Part shown: positions 10,773-20,446 of the stretch, piece by piece | How positions within the stretch are numbered: the stretch's first letter is position 1 | How the letters are laid out: each line of letters starts with the position of its first letter | Origin: Oscheius dolichura | Lineage: Eukaryota > Nematoda > Chromadorea > Rhabditida > Rhabditidae | NCBI GenBank assembly: GCA_932521035.1 | Contig: OW051492.1 | Coordinates: 10,850,001 to 10,914,000, forward strand | Reading direction: 5' to 3' | DNA: 64,000 nt | Translations under genes and position numbers: made by a program | Notes under the pieces: model-generated | Databases searched by the model: none | What the model was told of the DNA's origin: nothing | What the model saw: only the letters and a program-made list of their open reading frames with translations

Positions 10773-12505
10773 TTAAAGCAAAAATGAGGAAAGAAGAAGG
10801 ACAAAGGAGGCAGAGAGGAGAGAACCGGCTTTGGGGGTGGTAGTCGGCGGGGTAGTGGAAGGGGTCGTCGTCCAGTCGTCGGCAGTTACCCAGCCAGCAG
10901 TTGGCACTGTTTCTGGGGTTGCTACGGTTGTGGCTGAGCTGAAAATATTGGTCATTTGGGTAAAAAGTGGTCAGAAAGCCCCCAGATACTTTCACCCCGA
11001 AATTTCCTCATTTCCCGGTCTTATCCTGGCTGTGGCTGGACCTAGCCGCCCTCCAATCACCCAGGAATGGAGAAATGACCAAAAATATATCGATGACTCA
11101 CCTTGCTGTCGTTTCAGTGGGATTAGAAGTTTCTCCCTCACTAGTAGAAGAAGCCGTCGTCTGTGGAGGGAGAGTTTCTACTGGCGGCATAGTTGTAGTC
11201 TCAGCTGGTGGGGGAATAGTCGCCGCTGTCGTTATAGGACCTGCAGAAGAACTTGAGCTGCCTTCTGTCGTTCCATGGCCCATAGTTGTCGCTTCTGGAG
11301 TAATTACTCCTACAGGACTGCTCGTTGTACCGTCAGAAGGCTGGGGACTGCTAGTTCCAAGGCCCATAGTCGTTGTTCCTGGATTCAAGGGAGCAATCGT
11401 CGTTGTCTTCTTAGGGATGAGTGTTCCAATCGTCCTTCTTCCCTTAGTCGTACCCAAAGTTGAGGTTCCTTCTGGTTGAGGAGGAGAAATTGTCGTTGTT
11501 CCTGCTGGAGGAAGAATCCCCACTGTGGTTGTCCCTTCCGGTGTTACCACACCTCCAATAGTTATTGTAGAGGAGCTGGAGCTCTCCGCTGTCGTTCCAG
11601 GACCACTGGTTGTTGCCTCGGGGGTAATTACTCCTACAGGGATAGTAATTGTCGAAGTTTGTTGGCCTCGAGTAGTACCAACAGTCGTGGAAGTGATTAC
11701 AGTAGTCGGCTGGGTCGTAGAGGGAACGGTTGTGGTTTGGAGTGGTGCAAAAGTGGTTCCGGTTGAACTGCTGAGAGCATTTGTAACGACTCCTCCTGCC
11801 GTAGTTCCAAGGGTGGAAGAAGGTCCCGGAGCGATAGTTGAAGGTACAGTAGGACTTGGAGAAGCCGAAGAGCTGTGTTCCTGGGCCATTGTAGAACCAG
11901 CAGTCGAACTGTGGTCTTTTTGAGTTGTTCCAACCGTCGTTGAAGCTGTATTTCCCCCGGGAGCTTGAGTAGTAGTCCCGTCGCCTATTGTCTCCATATC
12001 CCATCGATTACAGAGATCCGTATCACAACAACATATTGAACCATCCTCATTACAACCGTTTGTCCTATTCTAAAAACAGTAAAGTTTCAAAAATAAAGGG
12101 GCTGACTCACCCCACACCGGGCACTGGCCACATCACAGAAAAATGTGTAAGTAGCTTTGCCTCTTAAGAGACTTCCTTCGTCTTTTGCTCTACAATTAAA
12201 TTATGTTGCTGTCTAACTGTGGCGCACCTGTAACAGTGTGTAATAGACTCGATGCACTTCTGAACGTCGGAACCTTGAAAGACATAGTCCCTTTTCACTC
12301 CCACTGGAAATTTACTCATTTTTAAAGGTATAAACTATCGTACTCTCCTAAAAACAAGCCCCATATCCTTTATTTTTAGTCCATTTTTGGTGCAGCTTGT
12401 ATTTTAGGGGAGGGAGTACGGTAACGGGTACTTACGTCCATTATAACATTGAAGAGCATCTGCCGCCAAAAAATAGAAAGAGAATAGGACTAGAAGCGAT
12501 TTCAT
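10773..12505 (-). CDS. GPI-anchored mucin with N-terminal ET module
   Basis: Five minus-strand exons in phase: 12436-12505 (signal peptide MKSLLVLFSFYFLAADA, then LQCYNG), 12228-12303, 12111-12189, 11102-12069 and 10773-10938. The N-terminal ~90 residues form an ET/Ly6-like module: LQCYNG, KCIESITHCYR, FFCDVASARCG and the hallmark ICCCDTDLCN. A Thr/Ser/Pro-rich region of about 350 residues follows, with irregular repeats such as GVITPEATT and TTTIAPL. This is a typical O-glycosylated mucin stalk. The final exon ends in a hydrophobic tail (SLLSASFVLLLLSSFLL-like) expected for GPI addition. A single large exon holds the stalk. It is probably a surface or cuticle-associated glycoprotein; function unknown. 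The 38-nt intron 2 contains the 17-bp motif. Confidence 0.85.
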
Positions 12506-12924
12506 TGTCCCTCCTAACTGACTGTGGAGTGGAAATAGTGGTTATCGGCCCTTCCCAAAGGTGTGGCTCTAATCCGGCTGTAGAAATTTGCTTCGGCCCC
12601 TGATAAAGAAAAAGAACTATTGAAAATGGATGATTTAGGTGAATCACTGATAAATCGAGAATTTTCTACGTCGGAAAAGTGATTATAGCTATAGTTTAAG
12701 CTCTAGGAGTAGAGAGGGATTGGCGGAAAGGCCGTACTACCGGAAGAGAACCATTTGCCTGCGTAAACATTGCTGATAATCCAATTGAGAGGGGGAAAGG
12801 AGGGGGATTAGTGACCGAATCAGACAATAATAGTACAGATGGCAAGACAATGCCGTTATTTGGCAATTCCTGGGGGAAAATTGATATAAAACCGTATATA
12901 ACAGTTGAAAAAGTCCGCGGACTT

Positions 12925-12995
12925 TCAGTCGCCCCTCTCGACGAGCTCTTTCCAACGGTATATGATAGACCTGCGGAAGTAGAGGCCCTGCCTTT
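12925..12995 (-). repeat. dispersed repeat R2, short fragment
   Basis: CTCGACGAGCTCTTTCCAAC followed by GGTATATGATAGACCT is the reverse complement of the R2 start block. Only about 70 bp remain. Confidence 0.6.
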
Positions 12996-13117
12996 ACCAG
13001 ACCGCGATTATGGCGGATTAAAGTGTTTCATGTATTTTTCAGGTCGCAAATCTTGCCATTTCCCTAGTTTTTAGTTTTTCCAGCCATTCACTCTTCTACC
13101 GTATCCACCGTGCGGTA

Positions 13118-13450
13118 ATGTCGGAAAAAGAAGAAGATCGCCGCCTTCTCAACTCCCAGAAGTTGCCCAGTTTTCTCAGTTTGAAGCTGCTATCGACCTG
13201 TAATTCCTCGACTGCCGACCACCCCTGCATCCATCAGCGCCAGCTGTCCCAGGCCATGAAGAAGATTGCCCAACTGGAGAAGGAGCTGGCCGAGGCCAAG
13301 AGCCAAAATGAGTTGCTTCAAAAAGGCGGAGAGAATCTCCGCCACTGCCTGGAGGACGGTTTCGACGCTTTTGGCATCGACATGACGAAGATGACAGAAA
13401 ACGAAGAGGAGCGCCAGCACTGGCTCGAGGGGATGGCCAACAACCATTAA
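13118..13450 (+). CDS. small coiled-coil protein, 110 aa, unknown
   Basis: An intronless ORF of 110 codons, followed by AATAAA at about 13485. Codon use is like that of highly expressed neighbours (CTG, AAG, GAG rich). The N-terminus is basic/acidic without a signal peptide. Residues about 45-75 form a heptad-like coiled coil (MKKIAQLEKELAEAKSQNEL), followed by LRHCLEDGFDAFGIDMTK and an acidic tail. I do not recognise the family. It is probably an intracellular helical or adaptor protein. It converges closely on the minus-strand GT31-like gene, whose stop is at 13506. Confidence 0.65.
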   Translation: MSEKEEDRRLLNSQKLPSFLSLKLLSTCNSSTADHPCIHQRQLSQAMKKIAQLEKELAEAKSQNELLQKGGENLRHCLEDGFDAFGIDMTKMTENEEERQHWLEGMANNH

Positions 13451-13505
13451 AACTAGATAGATCGATCTTTTACAATTTATCGAAAATAAACATTAAATAG
13501 GAAGA

Positions 13506-15426
13506 TTATCCACCGGTGCAGGCTCTCTCCTTGAAGTCCATGAAGTCATTATAGCGATGTTCTATATTCCTATCGGGAACCGTCGTTGCAAAGAGCTTTT
13601 TCTCCGCTTCCGTCGGGCATTTATTTGTATCTACCTGGAAAAAAACCCACTTTAGATATACAGTACGCCAGAAAGCGCTCATATTTTGGGCCAGAGTAAC
13701 CGCGCGCCAATGCAAAAGCTGGAAAACAGCGCGCAATTGGCGCATCGGATGAAATTCACTGAACAACATTGAAAATTCGCATTTTCTCTCGTTTTTTTTA
13801 ATATTTTTTTAAATTTTTAAATAGGATATTCATAATCAGCAGAGAATTCTAAACATTTTAAACCCGATTTTAAAGCAAAACGAATACGATTGAAGAAAAA
13901 ATGGTCTTACCGAGGGAAGACTGAAGTCCTGCAGCCAATGGACCGTAACATTCGCCGCCTTGGGCATTATTCCGGTTAAAAAGACGTCTTCCAGCTCTAT
14001 TACCTAAAAAAGGAGGTTTTCTGCTAGCCAAGAAGAGAGACACAGTTAGACAGCCGGCTGAGTAACTGTGGCTGCGTACCTTTGCTTTCTGTAAGAGATC
14101 CTTCCTCATAATTAGAGGGAAGGCCGTTTTTGTCATGATGTAGAGGTTTCCAATGGCATAGGGAGGGAAATTCTCATCGGGGAAGACATCCTTCGGGACG
14201 TACCTTTAAAAAAAGCCACAGTTAGACAGCCAACAATAGCCAAATTACCATTGCCCCCCAGGTTCCCGCTGGGGCGCAGAACTCCAGAAGATGTAGCCAT
14301 AAAGAGCTGGAGTAGAATTCAATTTGTCCATGAATTGCATGAACTGTGGCTCTGTTATAGGTCCTACAGCAAAAAATATACCTGATTAATGTCCACTACG
14401 GTATCCTTGGATACTTTAACCACGTGCATATTTTTATAATGAGCATCTAGGTAGCGATAGGCCACGAGCATTTTATAGACCAGCCCGCGGTAGGAATCCA
14501 TCGCATCGACTATTAGAAGGTCATTAAAGTGGTCAGCCTCCCTCTGGAGACATTTCCGATCACCAGGATTGTTCCCAACAGTGAATATTACAGAAATTGT
14601 GTGGTTCTGAAGGGAAAAATAGCAATTTTATGGAATGGAGCAGACTTACTGCCAGGTAGGGGTTCAATTTATTCGCCCAGCTCCTCCTAATTTGTATCCT
14701 TGCCTCTGGTTCGTAATTCTTGGATCCTACCACGATTATGATTTGGCTTTTATTGTGGATCAAGGGAGCACGGATAACCAGCCTAAAAATTAATTTTAAA
14801 ATGAAAAGAGAAAAGGGGAAAACGCTCTAAATGGTGAGAATGGAAGCTTTGAATGGAAAAATCGCCGTATTTTATTGAAAACGTCTCTTTTTCTCAAATT
14901 TTTTGACTTTCTAGGTAGAAAAATGAGCTGTTTTTCGTCTACTGATCATAAAAAGAGCAAAACGTGCTTCTATTTCTGTTCAGGACCTGAATTCATACCG
15001 AAAACTGCATTTTAAGGTCCTGAGACGGCGTTTTCTCACTTCCGTGACCTCAAACTCCGGGAACCCCTTATAATGGCAGAAAATAACTAACAAATCGGGA
15101 TCGCTCTCCACCAGTTGCATATAATAAGTCTGATTTGGATAGTGGATCCCTTCTAACTGGTAGGGCGCTTCTAGCCGCTCTTTGGAGAGGTTCATTGACT
15201 TGCATCGGACATATTGCGGGTTATAGGGCGGTGGTAAGTTTATTGGACTGCTATTACCACTAGAAAATAGCTGAATTCCACAGAGAAATAGAGCTACTGA
15301 AAGAAAAAAAACCGTATTTGAGATCATAAAAACCAAAAACTTACCGCAGACGAGGAAGATTAGGACTGGTTGGGAACTGCTTCTTCTTGTCGTCGACTTG
15401 GAGGACCAGCTATTCTTACGTTTCAT
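13506..15426 (-). CDS. GT31 (beta-1,3-galactosyltransferase-like) type II Golgi protein
   Basis: Multi-exon, starting at 15426 (exon 1 is 15345-15426). A short basic cytosolic tail (MKRKNSWSSKSTTRR) precedes one signal-anchor, built by joining exon 1 to LFLCGIQLF. The GT31 landmarks follow in order: IIIVVGSKNYEPEARIQIRR.SW (usual ARxAIRxTW), VIFTVG, LIVDAMDSYRGLVYKML (usual DSYxNLTxK), FPPYAIGNLYIMT (usual YPPYxxGxGYVLS) and IELEDVFLTGIM (usual EDVxxG). The metal-binding DDD is replaced: the segment reads VVKVSKDTVVD. The enzyme may therefore be metal-independent or inactive. A 38-nt intron after INQ is needed to avoid a stop. Two introns carry the 17-bp motif, one as a full inverted pair near 14041-14077. 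Confidence 0.85.
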
Positions 15427-16367
15427 TTAATTTTGAATAGGAATAGATACTTAGGAAGGAGAGAACCAGGGATGGGATGTGTTTGCACTGGCTGACGCGG
15501 CTTGGCTCGTGGATCAAATAGAACTATTTGGGGGCAAAAAACAGGCAATCGACATCGATACTAATGACCGGAAAAGACAGGAAATCGGGTCAAATTTCGC
15601 CGTTCCTTCAAGATTATTTTGAGTAGCCTAAAAATTGAGAAACCTTGCACAAAAAAAAGCAAAAAAAAAAAGAACTAGACCGATGCGCATCTTCCTGGTC
15701 GGGTAGTTTGACCCACAGATGCCCGCCGTCCCTCTCGTGCCACTGCCTCCTACAGCGTTTTCACACTGAAGTGGAGGTCTCTGACGGAAGCGTCAACGAG
15801 CGACGACGAACATCTGCGAAAGCTAGAGAAATGCGACCGATATATATAAGCGTTTGTCCAAGCGCTGCCGAGATTCTACGGGGGCAGCGGCGCGCTTCTG
15901 GGCGCGTCAGGGGCTTTCTTCGCTTTCCCTCGCCTTATAAAACAATTTCTACGCATTTCGAGCTCTTGGTACCAGTCGATAGCCCTTGATCTCCTCTTTA
16001 ATACCATATATACAAAATATTAACTTATAGAGAAGTTATTCATGAATTACGGAGGGATACTTGATACTCAAGGAAGTCATACCATCTGTTCAAAACTCGC
16101 TTCCTCGCCTATGTTTCCCAGCTATTCTTCCATTTCTTTTCTCGTCAGTTTTTCTAAAATATTCTAGAGGATTTCCTCGCGTGAAGTCCATGTTTGCATC
16201 TCCTCCCCTTCCTGGAGAGGATCCTATTCAATTTCAAACTTCTTTCGTCAGTCTTCTCTTTCCGTTGACGTAACTTCTCTCTCTCTCTCGAGATGTTCGC
16301 CCCTGGGAAAGTTTTTATGCTTTCCTGCTGGGAAGAATTTTGCTTATTCCTGCAATTCCTGATGCAA
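15427..16367. other. intergenic stretch
   Basis: No gene could be assembled. About 15660-15900 is relatively GC-rich, with short ORFs that have no motif. The last 50 bp form the promoter of the following gene. Confidence 0.3.
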
Positions 16368-16373
16368 TATAAA
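16368..16373 (+). promoter_or_regulatory. TATA box of the small secreted peptide gene
   Basis: TATAAA lies in GCAATATAAAGCCCC, 50 bp before the ATG at 16424. This spacing allows a short 5' UTR, and the gene is short with a strong signal peptide. Confidence 0.5.
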
Positions 16374-16423
16374 GCCCCACCTTATCATTTTCCCCTTAAA
16401 ATATAAGAAAAGAGTTTCCAGAA

Positions 16424-16847
16424 ATGAAGATCTTCCTCTTGTTCGTCTTTGCCGCCTTTCTCCTCGTCGTGGACGGCCATTTTCCCGTCTACAGGGCTTT
16501 CGGCGTGGAGAGGAAGCCCCTCGACGTGGTAAGCGTCCTCTTAACCTATTTTCACTTCATAAACTCTCACTTTTTGTGCCAAATCACTTTCCCTTTCCTT
16601 TTCATGCGGAAGAAGTCCTAAAAATAGCGTTAGACCTCCGTTTTGGTTAAAATTCAACGGAAATGGCCGAAAATAGCCGTGTTTCAAGGTTTTTAACCCA
16701 AAATTCTGGATAAAATAAGGTTATTTATGGAAAAATCGGGGTAATTAATAGAAAAATAAGTTTCAGTTCCGTCTACTGTCGGAAATGCGCAACAACGTAC
16801 AGAAGAAAGCGATGTGGCGCCGTCTTGCCGACGACTACGACTACTGA
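16424..16847 (+). CDS. short secreted peptide precursor, 61 aa, unknown
   Basis: Two exons: 16424-16528 and 16767-16847, phase 0. An AATAAA follows at about 16876. A strong signal peptide (MKIFLLFVFAAFLLVVDG) precedes a ~43-residue mature chain starting HFPVYRAFGVERKPLDV and ending MWRRLADDYDY. There are no cysteines. ERK, QKK and WRR give possible basic cleavage points. With a TATA box and a single short intron, it looks like a secreted signalling or antimicrobial-type peptide. I do not recognise the family. Confidence 0.7.
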
Positions 16848-17705
16848 TCTCATTCCCACGGCCAGAGGTCTTAGAAATAAAATTCTCGTGTTTCCGACGT
16901 GTTCCCCTCTTTCCCTAGAATTCCATTTCCAAGTGTGTCACTTATTTGTCTAGTGATTTATACGGGACAGGCACTGGAGGGGGATGCGTCATCCTCCGCT
17001 CGGGGTTCTTCTTCACTTCCATTCACCGCTTTTCTCGCTTTTGGTCTCTAAATACTCTTGGCTGACCAAATCTCTTCCAAATCTCTCTTCCCCTCCCTGA
17101 CTTTCCACCTGATGAAATCCGAGCCCTCCATTTTCTGGTCGACCCCTTACGCGTCGCTGAGCCTATAGTTCCCGGGCACTTTATTCCCAAAGCGATGGAT
17201 GGACACAACCAAACGTTTTAATATACAGCCAAGATAGTATTGACTTGATTTATTGTCTTCTGCCCATAAATTCCCTTCAAATCCTCCACTTCCTTCAATT
17301 CCTAACCAATTTAAGGCGGGAAATGGGAAGAAGACCAAAAATGCCAGTCATTCCCGAATTGCGACGGTCTCTAATCAATTCTCCCCCAGGAATATGGCCC
17401 CAAAATGTTTTTTTCCAGCGCCACCTGCCCATATTTCCTGTCCCAGAAGGGGGTTCCTCTTCAAAAAGCCGTAAAACGGCTATATCCCTGTGAATATTCC
17501 CATTTCCGCCCACTAGAACCAAATCCAGACCATTCCCCCCTTTTCAGGGGGACAGCTTCTCATTCTTCTCATTCACTCCGACAAATGTGCCATAAATTTC
17601 AGATGGCTATGCCCTTCAGGCGTCAGTCTTACTCATGTCGAGAAAAATTGGTGTCCTGAATGGAAATGAGGAGAATTTTTAGGAATTTTTTGGGGTTTCC
17701 GGCTC
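16848..17705. other. intergenic stretch
   Basis: No coding signal that I can support. Overlapping short ORFs on both strands at 17145-17660 have no motif. Confidence 0.3.
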
Positions 17706-17850
17706 GGTAGACGATAATTCGATCCCCTGCACCCGTAAGGTCTCGGCAAGACAAAGATATAACGGCGTCACAGTTTTGTAACAGTTTTGAATAAAGATGA
17801 TCCTCCTGCCGAAACTTTACGGGTGCGGAGAGCGGATTATCCAGGACTGA
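17706..17850. repeat. palindromic MITE-like element, family A
   Basis: Terminal arms CTGCACCCGTAAGGTCTCGG and CCGAAACTTTACGGGTGCGG are inverted copies. The outer flanks extend the palindrome (GATAATTCGATCC and GGATTATCC). The internal block is the family's CACAGTTTTGTAACAGTTTT then GAATAAAGATGATCC. It lies between genes. Confidence 0.85.
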
Positions 17851-18408
17851 CCCCGCTTCCCTGGGTTATGGTAGTTATTCCTCTTAAAAATCAAAAACTA
17901 GTGTTTTTTGTGTGTTGTGACTACATCAGCTGCTGGCCCCTTTCCCCGGCCCGTTGCCATCAGGTGGCCATTTATAGCGGGGTGCTGATAAGCCCAGTTG
18001 CTCTCTAGTTCCCTTCTGCCTATCTTTCTCCCCCTTTCTCCCCCTGTAAACACCCACTCGAATCAATTTACACTCCCTCCTTCCCCAGGAATACTGGAGG
18101 AAATGTGTGCTAATCGCCCTCCCGGCTATAATTCCTACCCTGAGGGGAGGGGGAACCCGGGGAGAGTGGGATTTTCGCTCCTTGCTCCTCGCCTGCTCTC
18201 GTACTTGCATTAGCAAGCTATCATGCATAATTAGGACTCACGGGGAGGGTGTGACCCTCCCGGGGTTGTCTACTACTGGCTTCGCTCCTCTGCTGTCCTT
18301 TTACGGCTCTCCTCTGCTCAATTAGAGTGTTTGCCCAGTCGAAAACTTCTCCATTTTCTTTTTCAAGCCTTGATTTTGGAAACAGGGGGAAACGTAGTCT
18401 TTTTCCAG

Positions 18409-20198
18409 ATGACAGAATATAACGGACCTCCAGTTCAATTTAACAAAGGTTTCCTGGACGATAAGGACAATTTCTACAGGATAGCCGAAGTTGTGAGTCG
18501 TTTTTTGACTACATTATGGGGATTTTGGCATAGAAAACAAGAAGAAGGGGTTTTAAAGAGGGCTGGCTAGGTTCTGGGGCCCTATTCCAGGTTTTGGGAG
18601 CATTTTAGCGGGCCTAGAGGTCGTAATTTATAGTTTTACGCCTATATTTCCCATGAAAGCCTTCCACGAGCTCCCTGGACCCTCACACTTCTGACAACCG
18701 GGGATGCGAAACTTTTGGACGGTAATTTTGGCCGATCTAGACCTCCACAAACCTTTAAAATCCAATTTATTGGCTCTATCTTCGATAGTCCGATCCCCTG
18801 TACCCGTAAAGTCTCGGCAATACAAAGGTATAAAGGCGTCACAGTTTTGTAAAATTTTTGAATAAAGGTGAGCCTCCTGCCGAGACTTTACGGGTGCGGG
18901 GATCGAACTATCGAGGACTGAACCGTTATTTGGAGGGGTCGGAGCTAAAATGGGTTCTCACCACGAAAAAGTTGATTTATTTGCAGATCCTTGGAATAGC
19001 CACCGCCTTCTTGAACTCTTACTGTTTCCCGAACTCTATTTGGACTCAATGTGTCTATAGGTAAGCTGTTTCTCTATTCCTTTCCTTTCCTGCTCCAAGC
19101 TGTCACAAATCCGAAAATTATTGGATCCGGCGAGAGGGGATAATTGCCTCAATCAGACTACTCCACGGTTAAGTGGATATGACAGACAAGTGTCCACTTT
19201 CACCCGGCCCGAACTGCTAAAAATATCCGCCACCCAAAATAATGGGAAATATTCCAGGATTCATAGTTTTGGGCAGCTATTCTCCGTCATCTGTGTCAAT
19301 GTCTTCTTCACTATTATGACCCTGATTTTGGCTTTCTGCAGCCTTTTTGGGATCATGGACGCCTACTATAAATTCAATTTTCCTATTCTGGTATTATAAT
19401 TTCATTAAAAAAGGATCTAGAAATTTGTAGGAGAAGTTTTTGACCTCACTGGCTGCGCTGATGTATGCAATAAGCACACTACTCATCGTCGTGGGCCTAA
19501 TCACGTCGGAATTCATTTTTGGATGGTTACTGCCGCTGGTAAGTTGTGGTTTCTACTTTTGTGGGTCTGTCATATATGCTGCTGGAAAGAGCTCGTTGAG
19601 ATCTACAAGACGCGGTGTTTATCTCCTAAAGAATTAATTTCTGGCACCTATTTTGATTTGAAATAGGCCCTATACTAACCCTCCCCAACTGTCTCAATTG
19701 AGTTATCCCCTCCCGAGACTGATCGAGGAGCCACGGCCAGAAATCTTGACTAGAATGGAAGTCCGATAGCTCATTCGATTCGTCTCGTCGAGCTGGTCAA
19801 GAAACATCGGGTCTCCTTGCCGTAGTCCTTCATATTCAACAGCACCAGGGCGATAAAGAGAAATGGAAGATTTGAATTTCCAAAATCTCTTCTCCAGGAT
19901 CTTTGAGGGCTGGAGACTTGGAAATTGCCTGTTAGAGCCGAGTTTTGAGTTTTTCCCACTAAATTGACCATGGGGAAGAAGATCTGATAGAAAACTCCAC
20001 AAAAGTGAACTCCTAATTTTTCGAACCATGATGTTTAGGGCCTCTGATCAAATCCAAACGTTTTATAATGTGATTGTCTCCATTTCTGAACTTCTTTGCT
20101 ACAAAATATGCCTCCAATTTCAGTTTTTCTCCCTATGGACCTTCGCCATCTACGCTTGCGATGCTTCTCGTCGTTGGAAGGAAGCTGGTCGCTGGTAA
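18409..20198 (+). CDS. four-TM protein, claudin/Clc-like, one junction unresolved
   Basis: The ATG at 18409 directly follows TTTTTCCAG, a likely trans-splice acceptor. Certain exons are 18409-18492, 18987-19060, about 19257-19390, 19434-19537 and 20124-20198. TM1 lies around ILGIATAFLNSYCF, followed by SIWTQCVYRC, which resembles the claudin W..C loop. TM2 is LFSVICVNVFFTIMTLILAF, TM3 is LAALMYAISTLLIVVGLI, and TM4 is around FFSLWTFAIYAC. The C-terminus is short and basic. The stretch 19100-19257 is open in two frames but needs a frame change near 19175: either a ~23-nt intron, a frameshift, or skipping from 19060 to 19257. The nematode Clc-like four-TM family is the best guess. Introns host a family A MITE and an R2 copy. 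Confidence 0.55.
18779..18920. repeat. MITE family A, inside an intron of the four-TM gene
   Basis: Arms TCGATAGTCCGATCCCCTG and GGGGATCGAACTATCGA extend the core CACCCGTAAAGTCTCGGCA pair. The interior has GAATAAAGGTGAGCCTCC. Confidence 0.85.
19572..19995 (+). repeat. dispersed repeat R2, long copy in an intron of the four-TM gene
   Basis: It begins ATATATGCTGCTGGAAAGAG and passes through GGCACCTATTTTGATTTGAA and CTTGACTAGAATGGAAGTCC. It ends in the long-copy 3' part (TCTTTGAGGGCTGGAGACTT; GAGTTTTTCCCACTAAATTG). The same 3' part is present at 30360-30440 (inverted) and about 52810-52880. Confidence 0.8.
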
Positions 20199-20446
20199 AC
20201 CGCCCCCTCTACCCACTTATCAACATTTCACGCACCTTTACGGGAATCTGTGCCACTTTCTTACTTATTTATCAACTGTAAAAAACGAAAGAAATACATA
20301 TAATTTATTTGAGAGATGTAATAAACCCATTGTACCTGTAGAGAGGGGGAAATATCACAGTGGATGCGATTGTAAGTTTAGAGTTTTTTGGAGCGGAAAC
20401 CCGTAATTTATGATTTTTAGGGATGAGGTGACGGTATAAAAAATGA

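Noticed and set aside
11444..12004. 186-codon ORF rich in Tyr, Asn and Arg
   Set aside because: Shadow frame of the Thr-rich mucin exon.
15645..15989. 114-codon plus-strand ORF
   Set aside because: No family motif, begins in an A-rich run, and no splice sites or poly(A) signal support it.
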